Counted from the stretch's first letter, positions 36,260-48,319 are shown. The stretch: DNA of 64,000 bases from Flaccisagitta enflata (GCA_965153355.1 OZ231127.1:81778001-81842000), one strand, 5' to 3'. Notes: a model not told the origin generated them from the letters alone. Translations and numbers: made by a program.

Positions 36260-37910
36260 AAAAAATCACTGATGGCGCCACTTGCATTAATATGAACATT
36301 CTCTCTTTACCCCAAAAGTCAGTCAAAAACACCCCCCAAAAGTCAGACTGTGGATGGGGGTTCATAACTTTTATTCAGCTTTTCTGTGTCATCAATTCTT
36401 TCTTACAAATATCTTTTTGACCTGGCACCCCTGACACGGACCAAGTCTTGTAGAACCTAATTGACAGGTCCTGTAGAACCTCATGTCCAACTGCATAACT
36501 ATCTGCCCATCCCCCATCAGGTTTAGCAGGACCCTGTCTCCTACAGGTTGCTGCCAAGAAACCATGCTTCTTGCAGTCTTGGAACAACCATTAAACTGGT
36601 ATTAAGCTACATTTTGAGTTGGGACATCGAAGCAAGTCAATTCATTTTGATGATCTCCTTTGCTGCTGCTAATTTTGCTGACCAGGACATGGTTACCAGT
36701 GATCATGTACAATTCTTAGATAACTTTTTTTAATGTAAAACTTTTTTGCGCTGAGTCCGAGTGAGATAAATCGTAGCTTAGGGCTTACTAGCTTAGATAT
36801 ATTTTAGTACTTAGTAACTAATAGTAACTAATGTAACTACACTGATTAAAGAACATTTTGCTCAATGAATAATTTCTTCCTAGGTTTTAGCTAGTTTTTA
36901 TTGCCTCTTCTTAACTGACAAAAGCATTTGTATATTACGTTGTCTTCTGTAAATAGGTTTTTAGCTAGGCTTTCTCATTTTTATTTTTGCTCCTATTCTT
37001 TTTGTCTTCTTTCTTTGTCTTCTTTAGTACTCTGATAAAAAACTCCCTATTATTAACCTGAGGTCTGCTCAGAACAGGCTACCCCAGCCAAGTGCTCCTA
37101 TATCTTAGCTGTCTACACAATGAAGGGGCGCAGTAGCCTATGTTGTCCTCCCTCTTGATTCGCCCCGCCTTAACTGTCGTATTTTGCTGTACTTGCCGTC
37201 ATTTGCTTGTCATCGGATTAAGAGGAAAATAGAATGAAATTGAAATTGAAATAGAACATCAGTCATCACTAAAATATGCAGGGACTAATTTGCCACTTAA
37301 CGACCTCAAACTTCATAGAAAAATCTTTTAGAGAGCCAAATTTATATGGCTAATGTCACAATCTCTTTTCGATGCGAGAACCCGACTTACCACCACATTA
37401 TCAGTGTTTCCGCAATGTCTATTGCATTGTGACAAATTTTTATAGTTTGATGACCTACCTGACTACCTGGATTACCTTGCCAAACCATTTTTTGTGACCA
37501 CCCCTACCCCTAGGGGGCCAAAAAATAAGGTCAAAATGGCCACATTGGCGTGTCCGGATTTTGTCCGAACAAACAGATAACAAGCAAACCCTATCAAAAA
37601 ATAGATTTCTGATCATTTCTCAGCTTTTAATCAGTTATCATCGATCCAATGTGATGTACAAAAAATTTCATCCCACTGCGCAAATGCTAAGTTGTTCAAA
37701 TATCGTATTATTATCAAATTTTGATCCTTCTAACTTTTTCGCCTTTTCATGGCAAAATCTGAGAATGCCGATTATCTTTTTTCAAAACACTATCAATTCT
37801 CAAAGCTAATCTCTTTTCAGGTTTCTATCTAATAGAGGACTACTTGAAGGACATTTGCTCCAAATTTCATGCCACTGTGACGCCCCAATCCCGCGTAATG
37901 ACACTTTTCT
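36260..37910. other. Intergenic; possible retroelement tail
   Basis: No coding frame recognised. 37225-37255 reads AATGAAATTGAAATTGAAAT, a short repeat resembling the 3' tails of non-LTR retrotransposons. No reverse-transcriptase frame precedes it. Confidence 0.3.
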
Positions 37911-37911
37911 C

Positions 37912-38149
37912 CAAGCGTGATTATTCCGCACACACCCCCAGCTCTTCTGTCACGCTCATGTCACGCTTAAAGTCTGTCACTGTCACGCCATTGTGAAACT
38001 GATGATGAAAATCTGAATGACACGATGAGAAAGAGCATGAAATTTTGCCTCTACACTGAAAATTTCAGGGCTTAACTCCCGGGCATGCAGCCATAATGAA
38101 ATTTTCAATGTGATTGGTCGGTAAATTGTTGCAGAATAATCACGCTTCA
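37912..38149. mobile_element. Small foldback element
   Basis: AAGCGTGATTATTCCGCA at the left is inverted at the right as GCAGAATAATCACGCTT. No target duplication established. Confidence 0.5.
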
Positions 38150-38410
38150 CGATGAATCTTTGTAGTTAATTCTTTGTTATCAGCGCATGTATGCACTCCC
38201 AGCAAAATGGTATTACAAAAAAATCATTAAATGCCCATATCTTGGAAACCCTTTGAGAGAGATTAAAGATTTTTTGCATGGATCAGTACTGTACTGAAAT
38301 GATTACAAACAGAGCTTTTGGTGCATCTCGGACACATATAACCAACCCAACCTGCCCAACCAGCCTACCACCCAAAAATAAAAAATCTTAAAAGAGTATG
38401 GGTCCGCGAC

Positions 38411-39190
38411 TGGGGTCAAACGGCCTTGTCAAACGGCCCTGTCAAACGGCCTTGTCATACGGCCTTGTCATACGGCCTTGTCATACGGCCTTGTCATACG
38501 GCCTTGTCATACGGCCTCGTCATACGGCCTCGTCATACGGCCTCGTCATACGGCCTCGTCATACGGCCTCGTCATACGGCCTCGTCATACGGCCTCGCCA
38601 TACGGCCTCGCCATACGGCCTCGCCATACGGCCTCGCCATGCGGCCTCGCCATACGGCCTCGCCATACGGCCTCGTCATACGGCCTCGTCATACGGCCTC
38701 GTCATACGGCCTCGTCATACGGCCTCGTCATACAGCCTCGTCAAACGGCCTCGTCAACAGTGTTGTCAAACGGCGTTGTCAAACGGCGTTGTCAAACGGC
38801 GTTGTCAAACCGCGTTGTCAAACCGCGTTGTCAAACCGCGTTGTCAAACCGCGTTGTCAAACCGCGTTGTCAAACCGCGTTGTCAAACGGCGATGTCAAA
38901 CGGCGATGTCAAACGGCGATGTCAAACGGCGATGTCAAACGGCGTTGTCAAATGGCGTCGTCAAACGGCGTCGTCAAACGGCGTTGTCAAACGGCGTTGT
39001 CAAACGGCGTTGTCAAACGGCGTTGTCAAACGGCGTTGTCAAACGGCGTTGTCAAACGGCGTTGTCAAACGGCGTTGTCAAATGGCGTTCTCAAACAGCG
39101 TCGTCAAACGGCGTCGTCAAATGGCGTCGTCAAATGGCGTTGTCAAATGGCGTTGTCAAACGGCGTTGTCAAACGGCGTTGTCAAATGGC
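38411..39190. repeat. 13-bp minisatellite CGGCGTTGTCAAA
   Basis: About 60 units in successive blocks: CGGCCTTGTCATA, CGGCCTCGTCATA, CGGCCTCGCCATA, CCGCGTTGTCAAA, CGGCGATGTCAAA, CGGCGTTGTCAAA. Open in all three + frames (up to 348 codons), an artefact of stop-free units. Confidence 0.95.
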
Positions 39191-40592
39191 GGTATGGCCA
39201 GTCTGGCCAGTTAGCATGCTATAATCTTTACAAATCAAATACATATGTTGAGTCCTTCCATTTAGAGACGCCATACCAAGTTTTAACCAAATCGGTTGAA
39301 AAATGCCAAAGTTATGCACGTTTTTCACTTTTAGACTGGTGGGTGGGTTCGGTGGTAGGCTGGTTTGGCCGGTTAGCTGGGGTGTTTCAGATCAGGGCTA
39401 TGGTCTCTGATGGGGCTGGCTGTAAAATTGAAGTTGTGGTATAGTTAGGGAAAGGCCCCGGGCTCCATCGTTGGGCACCCAGAGGCCCCTACGAGTACCA
39501 CCACCTCTGCGAAGTTTGAAAAAATGACCAAAAATAACCAAAAATGACAAAAATACTTAAGAATTAAAAAAAATAGATTATTTTGGCAAATTAATCCAAT
39601 TTTTTTCTCTGGTTCACATAGATGTAACTTATAGAAGTGGTCTAAGCCGAGAAATGGCCAGTGGATGGGATAGGGGGCTGTTAAGAACCCAAAAATGGCC
39701 AAAAAAAGACCTAAGAATGAACTGTTTTAAGCATGCTCAAAAATTAATGAAAAAAAATGAAAATTTTTCCTCCTCAGGGCAATTTTTCCGCTCATATAGG
39801 CTGAGTGGAGTGCAAGGGGCTGATAACTGCAAAAAATTCGACCCTGGAATAAGAAACAGGCCCTGTAGAGGTCAAAATGATGACCAAAAATGACCAAAAT
39901 TGACAAAAACGCTTCGAAATTTAAAAGAATTGATTAATTAGGCAAATCAACCCAATTTTTTTTACTGGTTCATACAGTGGTAAGTTCTAGAAGTGATTTA
40001 GACCAATAAATGGCCAGTGGGAGCGTTTGGGGGACAATAAGAACCCAAAAATGGCCAAAAAAAACCTGAAAATGCTTTTTTTACACATTTTCAAATCAAA
40101 AGAAAAATAATAAATTTTTTTCCTCCTAATGGCAATTTTTCAACTCATATAGGCTGAGTGGAGTGCAAGGGGCTGATAACTGCGAAAAATTCAACCCCAG
40201 AATTAAAAACAGGCCCCGTAGAGATCGAAATAATGACCAAAAATGACCAAAAATGACAAAAACGCTTCAAAATTAAAAAAAGTTGATTAATCAGGCAAAT
40301 CAACCCAATTTTTTTTACTGGTTCACACAGTGATAAGTTCTAGAAGTGATTTAGACCAATAAATGGCCAGTGGGAGCGTTTGGGGACTGATGAGAACCCA
40401 AAAATGGCCAAAAAAGACCTGAAAATGCATTTTTTACACATTTTCAAAATCAAATGAAAAATAATGAAATTTTTTCCTCCTAATGGCAATTTTTCCACTC
40501 ATATTGGCTGAGTGGAGTGCAAGGGGCTGATAACTGCAAAAAATTCAACCCTGGAATGAAAAACAGGCTCCATAGAGGTCGAAATAATGACC

Positions 40593-41095
40593 AACAAGGC
40601 CAACACCTATAAGTCGCCTGCAAGACATAAATAGGTAAAGATGACTTTTACTGACTCAAGATGTCTTAAAATGACTCAAGACAACTTTAAATAACCTAAA
40701 AAGACGTAAAATGACTGAAACAACTACTTTGACCTATTTGATTTAAGTGACTCAAAATAACTTAGAATGTCTTAGAATGACTTAGAATGACTTAGAATGA
40801 CTTAGAATGACTTAAAATGACTTAGAATGACTTAGAATATCTTAAAATGACTTAGAATGACTAGAAATAACTTAAATTGTTATAAAAAAGTAAAGTGTAA
40901 AGTGGACTGACGGACAGCCCTGATTTTAGAGCGGGCCCGCGGGTTCGAGGCCCACATTTTTGCTGTCGGGCCCGCAAGTTTTTCCAACTGCGGGCCCGAC
41001 GGGCCCGCTCATGTTTGGCTCATCATTTTTTTTAATGCTGAAGTGGTATGTTGATTTTTTTTGTTTCATTTATATTTCCTTCTCTTTTTTCTGTT

Positions 41096-41159
<64 letters not shown>

Positions 41160-41748
41160 ACTTTCTTTCTTTCTCACTTTCTTTCTCTCTCTTTTTCTTT
41201 TTTTACTAGAAACATCAATTTATTTTTTTGTTAGCAACCCTACAAGGGACGGACTCCTTTTGAACACAGGTGGACTTCCATACTTATTTGTTACTCCGTT
41301 TGTATGTTTATCCCCCTCCCTATCAGACCTCTTGGGCTTCAAATCAGGCCCCTCAGGTTGGGTTTTGCAGAACACATTTACCCTTTGAGCAACTGTTTTT
41401 TTCTTTCTTTCCTTCTTTCTTTTTTTTCTTTCCTTCCTTTCTGTTTTCCTTTCTTTTTCTTTCTTTCTGTCTTTCTTTTCTTACTTCCTTTTCTTCTTTC
41501 CTCTCTGTTTTTCTATCTTTTTTTTTTTCTCTCTTTCTTTTTTCCTTTCTTTCTGTCTTTCTTTCTTTTGACAGTGAATTTGTCGGCCCGCTGTTTTTCA
41601 GTCGGGCCCGCTAAATTTGATGGAAGCGTGCCCGACTGGCCCGCTCAGAAAAATCACTAAGATCAGGGCTGCTGACGGACCGACGGACAGACCGACGGAT
41701 GGACCGACAGACCGACAAAGCGGGTTGTAGAGTCGCGTGCATGCGACT
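40593..41748 (+). mobile_element. Family A element inside F, itself interrupted by a hAT
   Basis: Left AACAAGGCCAACACCTATAA, left motif AGTCGCCTGC, GACTTAGAAT 10-bp array, AGTAAAGTGT, GACGGACCGACGG repeats (split by the hAT), right AGTCGCGTGCATGCGACT before AAAAA. The surrounding F array unit shows the empty site. Confidence 0.85.
40915..41671. mobile_element. hAT-type element with TTTC microsatellites
   Basis: Ends CAGCCCTGATTTTAG and, inverted, CTAAGATCAGGGCTG. Perfect 8-bp target duplication CTGACGGA (40907-40914 and 41672-41679). The interior has CGGGCCCGC blocks at both ends and (CTTT)n tracts at 41097-41190 and 41399-41570. No transposase. Confidence 0.88.
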
Positions 41749-41787
41749 AAAAATGACAAAAATGACAAAAACACTTAAAAATAAATA

Positions 41788-42413
41788 GCAGCCCAAAGGC
41801 AGTAAATGGTCAGTGGTACCCTTGCCCTGCTTGAGTAGTGTCTGATTTTAGTTGAGGTGAAGCAGGGCAGCGGCCCCGAAGGGGAGGAAGTCCTGTAGAA
41901 CACAGGGGGAATCTGTCCATCCATCCGTGTGTCTGCCCATCCGTCCGTCTCCCCTTGCCCCATCCTCAGGGCTTCGTCTTCTTCGGGGCTTGTTCTGACC
42001 CTAATTCTGCCAAATAGCCCAAATCCAAGCAATATGGCCCAAATCTAAGCAAAGTGACCCAAATCCAAGCATATTGGCCCAAATCCAAGCAAAATGGCCC
42101 AAATCTGGTCAGAATCTAGGTATTGGAGGCCAAAATGATGGACCTAAGGTCAGAATTAGGGTTTTCTGGCAAGATTTGTGCCATTTTGCTTGGATTTGGG
42201 ACAACATGCTTGGATTTGGGTCATTTTGCTTAAATTTGGGCCATATTGCTTGAATTTGGGCTAGTTGTCAGAATTAGGGTCAGAATAGGCCCCGAAGGAG
42301 ACAAAGCCCTGAGGATGGGGCAGGGTGGGATATACAGACAGACGTACAGACAGACAGACAGACAGATTCCCCCTGAGTTCTACAGGACTTCATCTCCTTC
42401 GGGGCCGCTGCCC
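41788..42413. mobile_element. Family B element inside F
   Basis: Left CAGCCCAAAGGCAG, GGGCAGCGGCCCCGAAGGGG; ATCCATCCGTGTG and CAGACAGACAGACAG repeats; right CTACAGGACTTCATCTCC then TTCGGGGCCGCTGCCC and AAAAAAA. The middle is an inverted pair of AAATCCAAGCAAAATGGCCC-like repeats. Confidence 0.8.
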
Positions 42414-42595
42414 AAAAAAAATTGATTAATTAGGCAAATCAACCCAATTTTATTTACTGGTTCATACAGTGGTAAGTTCTAGAAGTGATTTAGACTGATA
42501 AATGGCCAGTGGGAGCGTTTGGGGGCCGATAAGAACCCAAAAAGGTCCAAAAAAGACCTGAAAATGCATTTTTTACACATTTTCAAAATTAAATG

Positions 42596-42764
42596 AACAA
42601 GGCCGGACATATGGCCGATACCAGTTGTGGACAGATGGGCAGGGGCGGACATGTGTGTTTTCACACTTTTCAACTGGTGCTGACGGATGGAATGACAGAC
42701 CAACAGACGGATGGATGGATGGACGGATGGACAAAGGCTCTAACAGAGTTGCGTGTCCGCAACT
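42596..42764 (+). mobile_element. Family A element inside F (169 bp, empty site known)
   Basis: Left AACAAGGCCGGACATATGGC, left motif AGTTGTGGACAG, GATGGATGGACGGATGG repeat, right AGTTGCGTGTCCGCAACT before AAAAA. Sister units of the array read AAATGAAAAATAATG without it. Confidence 0.85.
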
Positions 42765-45022
42765 AAAAATAATGAAATTTTTTCCTCCTAATGGCAATTT
42801 TTCCACTCATGTAGGCTCAACTGAGTGTGAGGGGCTGATAGCTGCAAAAAAATTCAGGCATGAAAGGAAAGAGGAATGAGAAAATGTGCCAGAATCAGCC
42901 GTTTTGTGCATTTCAAACATTTCAACTGTCCAACCAACCAACTAACCAACCAACCAACCAACCAATGGATGGACATGACCTTGAGGACACACGCAAAAAA
43001 ATTGCTTTATTTGGCAACTCAATGGATATCCTGCCCCTGCCAACCCGACACTATGAACGAGTAAAAGAAATTAGGTTGATCTGCCAAAATAGTCAAATCT
43101 TTTGAATTTTGGTCATTTTTTGTTAATATTTCGACCTCTACAAGGCTTGTCTTTATCACAAGGTGTAAGTTTTTTTGCTCCTATCAGCCCCTCACACTCT
43201 ATCGAGCCTATATAAGTGGAAAGATTGCCATTTGGAGGAAAAAATTTCATTATTTTTCATTTGATTTTGAAAATGTGCATTTTCAGGTCTTTTTTGGCCA
43301 TTTTTGGGTTCTTATCGGCCCCCAAACGCTCCCACTGGCCATTTATTGGTCTAAATCACTTTAAGAAATTACCACTGTATGAACCAGTTAAAAAAATTGG
43401 GTTGATTTGCCTAGTTAATCATTTTTTTTTAAATTTTGAAGCGTTTTTGTCAATTTTGGTCATTTTTGGTCATTATTTCGACCTCTACAGGGCCGGTTTT
43501 TGATTCCAGAGTCGAATTTTTTGCAGTTATCAGACCCTCGCACTCCACTCAGCCTAAATGAGTGGAAAAATTGCCATTAGGAGGAAAAAAATTTCATTAT
43601 ATTTCATTTGATTTTGAAAATGTGCAAAAAATGCATTTTCAGATTTTTTGGGCCTTTTTGGGTTCTTATCGGCCCCCAAATGCTCCCACTGGCCATTTAT
43701 TGGTCTAAATCACTTCTAGAACTTACCACTGTAAGAACCAGTAAAAAAAATTGGGTTGATTTGCCTAATTAATCAATTTTTTTAAATTTTGAAGCGTTTT
43801 TGTCAATTTTGGTCATTTTTGGTCATTATTTCAACCTCTACAGGGCCTGTTTTTGATTCCAGGGTCGAATTTTTTGCAGTTATCAGCCCCTTGCACTCCA
43901 CTCAGCCTATATGAGTGGAAAAATTGCCATTAGGAGGAAAAAATTTCATTATTTTTCATTTGATTTTGAAAATGTGTAAAATATGCATTTTCAGGTCTTT
44001 TTTGGCTATTTTTGGGTTCTTATTGGCCCCCAAACGCTCCCACTGGCCATTTATTGGTCTAAATCACTTCAAGAATTTACCACTGTATGAACAAGTAAAA
44101 AAAATTGGGTTGATTTGCCTAATTAATCAATTTTTTTGAATTTTTAAGCGTTTTTGTCAATTTTGGTCATTTTTGGTCATTATTTCGACCTCTACGGGGC
44201 CAGGGTCGAATTTTTTGCAGTTATCAGCCCCTTGCACTCCACTCAGCCTGTATGAGTGGAAAAATTGCCATTAGGAGGAAAAAATTTCATTATTTTTCAT
44301 TTGATTTTGAAAATGTGTAAAAAATGCATTTTCAGGTCTTTTTTGGCCATTTTTGGGTTCTTATTGTCCCCCAAACGCTCCCACTGGCCATTTATTGGTC
44401 TAAATTACTTATAGAACTTACCACTGTATGAACCTGTAAAAAAGAATGGGTTGATTTGCCTAATTAATCAATTCTTTCAAATTTTGAAGTGTTTATGTCA
44501 ATTTTGGTCATTTTCGGTCATTATTTTGACCTCTACAGGGCCTGTTTTTAATTCCAGGGTCGAATTTTTTGCAGGTATCAGCCCCTTGCACTCCACTCAC
44601 CCTATATGAGTGGAAAAATTACCCTGAGGAGGAAAAATTTTCATTATTTTTCATTAATTTTTGAGCATGCTTAAAACAGTTCATTTTTAGGTCTTTTTTT
44701 GGCCATTATTGGGTTCTTAACAGCCCCCTATCCCATCCACTGGCCATTTCTCGGCTTAGATCACTTTTATAAGTTACATCTATGTGAACCAGAGAAAAAA
44801 ATTGGATTAATTTGCCAAGATAATCAATTTTTGCAAATTTTTAAGTATTTTTGTCATTTTTGGTTATTTTTGGTCATTTTTTCAAACTTCGCAGAGGTGG
44901 TGGTACTCGTAGGGGCCTCTGGGTGCCCAACTATGATGCCCGGGGCCTTCCCCTAACTATACCACAACTCCAATTTTACAGCCAGCCCCATCGGAGACCA
45001 TAGCCCTGATCTGAAACACCCC

Positions 45023-45660
45023 ACCGGTTAGCATTCTAAAATCTTTACAATTCAAATACATATGTTGAGTTCTTCAATTTAGGGACTACATACCAAATTT
45101 TAACCAAATTGGTAGAAAATGCCAAAGTTATGCACATTTTTCACTATTAGGCTGGTAGGCTGGTTGGGTGGTAGGCCGGTTAGCATGCTAAAATCTTTAC
45201 AAATCAAATACATATGTTGAGTCCTTCCATTTAGACACTACATACCAAGTTTTAACCAAATTGGTTGAAAAATGCCAAAGTTATGCACGTTTTTCACTTT
45301 TAGGCTGGTTGGGTGGTAGGCCTGTTTGGCCGGTTAGCATGCTAAAATCTTTACAAATAGAATACATATGTTGAGTCCTTCCATTTAGAGACTACATACC
45401 AAGTTTTAACCAAATTGGTTGAAAAATGCCAAAGTTATGCACGTTTTTCACTTTTAGGCTAGTAGGCTGGTTGGGTGGTAGGCCTGTTTGGCCGGTTAGT
45501 ATGCTAAAATCTTTACAATTCAAATACATATGTTGAGTTCTTCTATTTAGGGACTACATACCAAATTTTAACCAAATCGGTAGAAAAGTGCTAAAGTTAT
45601 GCACATTTTTCACTTTTAGGCTGGTAGGCTGGTTGGGCCGGTTGGGTGGGTTGGATCATA
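45023..45660. repeat. ~155-bp tandem repeat, four units (family E body)
   Basis: Units start GGTTAGCATGCTAAAATC near 45027, 45178, 45333 and 45492. Each has CATATGTTGAGTCCTTCCAT and AAATGCCAAAGTTATGCACG. One more unit lies at 39213-39377. Confidence 0.88.
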
Positions 45661-46346
45661 ACATACACATAGGCTGCAAAGCGGCTTACCCTAATACAAC
45701 TTCCCTCCAAATATGAAGCAAATCGGTCAAGGCGTTCAAAAGTTAGCCCATTTTTAAAAGTGTGGACGACGACAACGACAACGACAACGACGACGACGAC
45801 GACGACGACACCCACCCGCCTCGAATTATAGTCCGCGTCGGAATGGTATTCCGTCGCGGACAAAAAAACCGCATAACTTCTTAAGTATTTGTCCGATTTG
45901 GCTGAAATTTTGCACAGTGGTTCTTTCAGAGAATGCCCACTTAAATTGATCGTTGGAGGAAGATTCAGTAAATTTCTATCAACTGGCCCGACCAGCCAAA
46001 AAAGCTGCTTATAGAGAATTTTCAAAAAAATTGAAATCTCAATTTTTTTTCAGCAGAATTGGGTCTGATTGAATTCTTGAACTGTGATTTAGTCAAATAT
46101 TCACATTTTTTGGGTTTTACTGGCTATAACAACTCAATTTTTGCTTATTTTCAATCATTATTTGTTGCATTTCAGCCTAATTTACATGAAAATCGAGGAT
46201 CAGTAACAAAATTCAGTTTTTGAACCATGTCCATATTGACATAAGCTATCTGATTATGAATGTTTTTGTCAAATTTTCTCAATTTTGAAATTGACCTTTT
46301 TCGCTATCTCGCACAAAAGAGATTATAGAAACAGCCATATACACTT

Positions 46347-47324
46347 CCACGCGCAATACAACGTGAAGATTAGGAAAACCGTTAAAAATGGTCAATACCC
46401 CTACCCACAGCTAATGCCAAAACTTCCACAGGGTCATGTAGGGTATCATTCTGTAGTACGTGACAATACAATAACATGTGTCCCACAATTATTGGAACAG
46501 GACCATGAAAACTTTGTTTAATCCAAATTCATTGTAGAATACAGTGCTAATTTCTCATGAAGGGTTAACTGTATGTATCAAGATGTATTTTCAGGTAGAT
46601 TTTTGTAGTTTTAATTCACTTCAGTCCACGATAATTGTTTTTTTATAAATCATCTAAAAAATAATAAGGTTCCAACCTGTAAATAAGCATCAACTTTGGA
46701 AGAGTGCTGTTCCTAAACAAATAGAGCTACAATTTTCAGATTGGTCGCGTTTTAAAGAGTTGAAACAAATCTTTTAAATGGGACCAATCTGGTAATTGTA
46801 GCTTTATTCGTTTAGATTTGATAGTCATTTAAAGGTGAATGATTTTTTTAGTAATTTTGTGATGATTTTGGAAAAACACATCTCAACAGTTTTCAACATA
46901 ACTTGCCTTAGCCTCAATCAAAATTGATGAAATTCATGAGCAAAATGAAGATTTTTTTATCCTCTATCTAATGATAAAAACTCCATAACAATATCTATAA
47001 TGATGTAGATTTGGTAGCCATTACTCTGAGTTCCAATAATTGTGGGACACATGTTATATGCCACCGAGGCAATTTTTCAATTTCGCCCCCATTCTAAAGA
47101 AATTAAACTCTAAATATTAGCAGCGGACACCCCATTGAAGGTCAAAAAATCCGCATTTAAGAGTGAATATCTTTAAAATGGAGGCGAAATTTAGAAATTT
47201 CCTCCGTGGCATAAATTAAGTTATTGAACAATACCACACACTACCATGTGGTTAAAGCGACATGAGCTGCAAGGGGAGGTGCTATACCTTTTCCGTAATC
47301 TTCACGTTGTATTCAATGTGCGTG
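46347..47324. mobile_element. Foldback element with a nested MITE
   Basis: ACGCGCAATACAACGTGAAG at the left is inverted as TAATCTTCACGTTGTAT at the right. The nested element occupies 46474-47054. No coding frame supported. Confidence 0.6.
46474..47054. mobile_element. Tc1/mariner-type MITE, 581 bp
   Basis: Perfect 25-bp inverted ends starting ACATGTGTCCCACAATTATT, flanked by TA (46472-46473 and 47055-47056). The interior is partly self-complementary (GATTGGTC...GACCAATC around 46740-46790). No transposase. Confidence 0.85.
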
Positions 47325-47869
47325 TGTAATGCATTGAGATATGTCTATATGCTCACATTCTTTGAATTAGCTATCATTTATTTTTAAATTTTTTTCTCTT
47401 TAGAGGATTGTTAATCTGCTTTTTAAGTAAGCTTTCATAGTTTACACTCTCATATTTTAATCTATTCCCACAAATATCATGATTCTCTAAAACAAATAAC
47501 TATATCATGAAGGATTTTGCTGATTTGCGGGATTTCTTTGGGATCTTTAAAACCAATACAAAAATGGATAAAAAAAGCTTCAAAATTACAGTCCCCGACT
47601 GGGGACTGTAATTTTTGAAGCTTTCTCGTCGCGTAAACGCGACTCGAGAAGATACACTACAAAAAAAAAAAAAAAAGAAAGAAAAATTTTTCAAAAAAAA
47701 ATTTCAAAAAAATTTAAAAAAAAAAAAAAAAATTACAAAAATTTCAAAAGAATTTCAAAAAAAAAATTTCAAAAAAAAAAAATTTTCAAAAAAAAAATTA
47801 AAAAAAAAATGTTTTAAAAAAAAAAAAAATTTTGGAAAACATTTTTTTTTGAAAAAATAATTCATGTCC

Positions 47870-48210
47870 ATGATGACATGCATACCTTACAGTCCATGAC
47901 GGCATACCTTAAAGTCCATGACGGCATACCTTAAAGTCCATGACGGCATACCTTAAAGTCCATGACGGCATACCTTAAAGTCCATGACGGCATACCTTAA
48001 AGTCCATGACGGCATACCTTTAAGTCCATGACGGCATACCTTTAAGTCCATGACGGCATACCTCTAAGTCCATGACGGCATACCTCTAAGTCCATGACGG
48101 CATACCTCTAAGTCCATGACGGCATACCTTAAAGTCCATGACGGCACACCTTGAACATTAAACACTGAAGTCCAAGAAGGCAAACCTTGGTCCTTGGAGT
48201 CCTTGACGGC
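47870..48210. repeat. 22-bp minisatellite CATGACGGCATACCTTAAAGTC
   Basis: About 15 units; the middle ones read CCTTTAAGTC or CCTCTAAGTC. Occupies the same position in family D copy 2 as the 19-bp repeat does in copy 1. Confidence 0.92.
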
Positions 48211-48312
48211 AAACCTTTTTTTAGAGGAATGGCATGGGTTATTTTATGCAATATTAGCAATATCTGTTTTTAAAACAGTCCACGGGAAGAAAAAACACAC
48301 ACTGTCTCTCTC

Positions 48313-48319
48313 TGTGTGC

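Larger units (their letters stand above)
39378..45023. mobile_element. Element F: 5.6-kb palindromic (Mutator-like?) element
   Basis: Inverted ends TGGGGTGTTTCAGATCAGGG, continuing almost identical for well over 150 bp and, as an array, for about 2 kb. Perfect 9-bp target duplication CCGGTTAGC (39369-39377 and 45024-45032). The arms are ~350-bp tandem units (AATTGATTAATTAGGCAAAT, TGGCCAGTGGGAGCGTTTGG). Long inverted arms and a 9-bp duplication fit Mutator-like elements. No transposase frame. Confidence 0.8.
38401..45861 (+). mobile_element. Family E element (interrupted by element F)
   Basis: Left motif GTCCGCGAC (38402-38410), a 13-bp minisatellite, ~155-bp body repeats (one before F, four after), CGACAACGACGACGAC repeat, then terminal hairpin GTCCGCGTCGGAAT...ATTCCGTCGCGGAC before AAAAAAA. 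The left motif is the exact complement of GTCGCGGAC. Element F is inserted at 39378-45023. Confidence 0.65.

Noticed and set aside
36375-36733. Short open frames on both strands (70 and 61 codons)
   Set aside because: No family recognised and no splice or repeat context.
37060-37255. 3' tail of a non-LTR retrotransposon
   Set aside because: Only a short GAAATT repeat supports it; no reverse-transcriptase remnant precedes it.
38398-39444. 348-codon open frame (and two more frames)
   Set aside because: A 13-bp repeat open in all frames; the unique tail after 39190 is family E body sequence.
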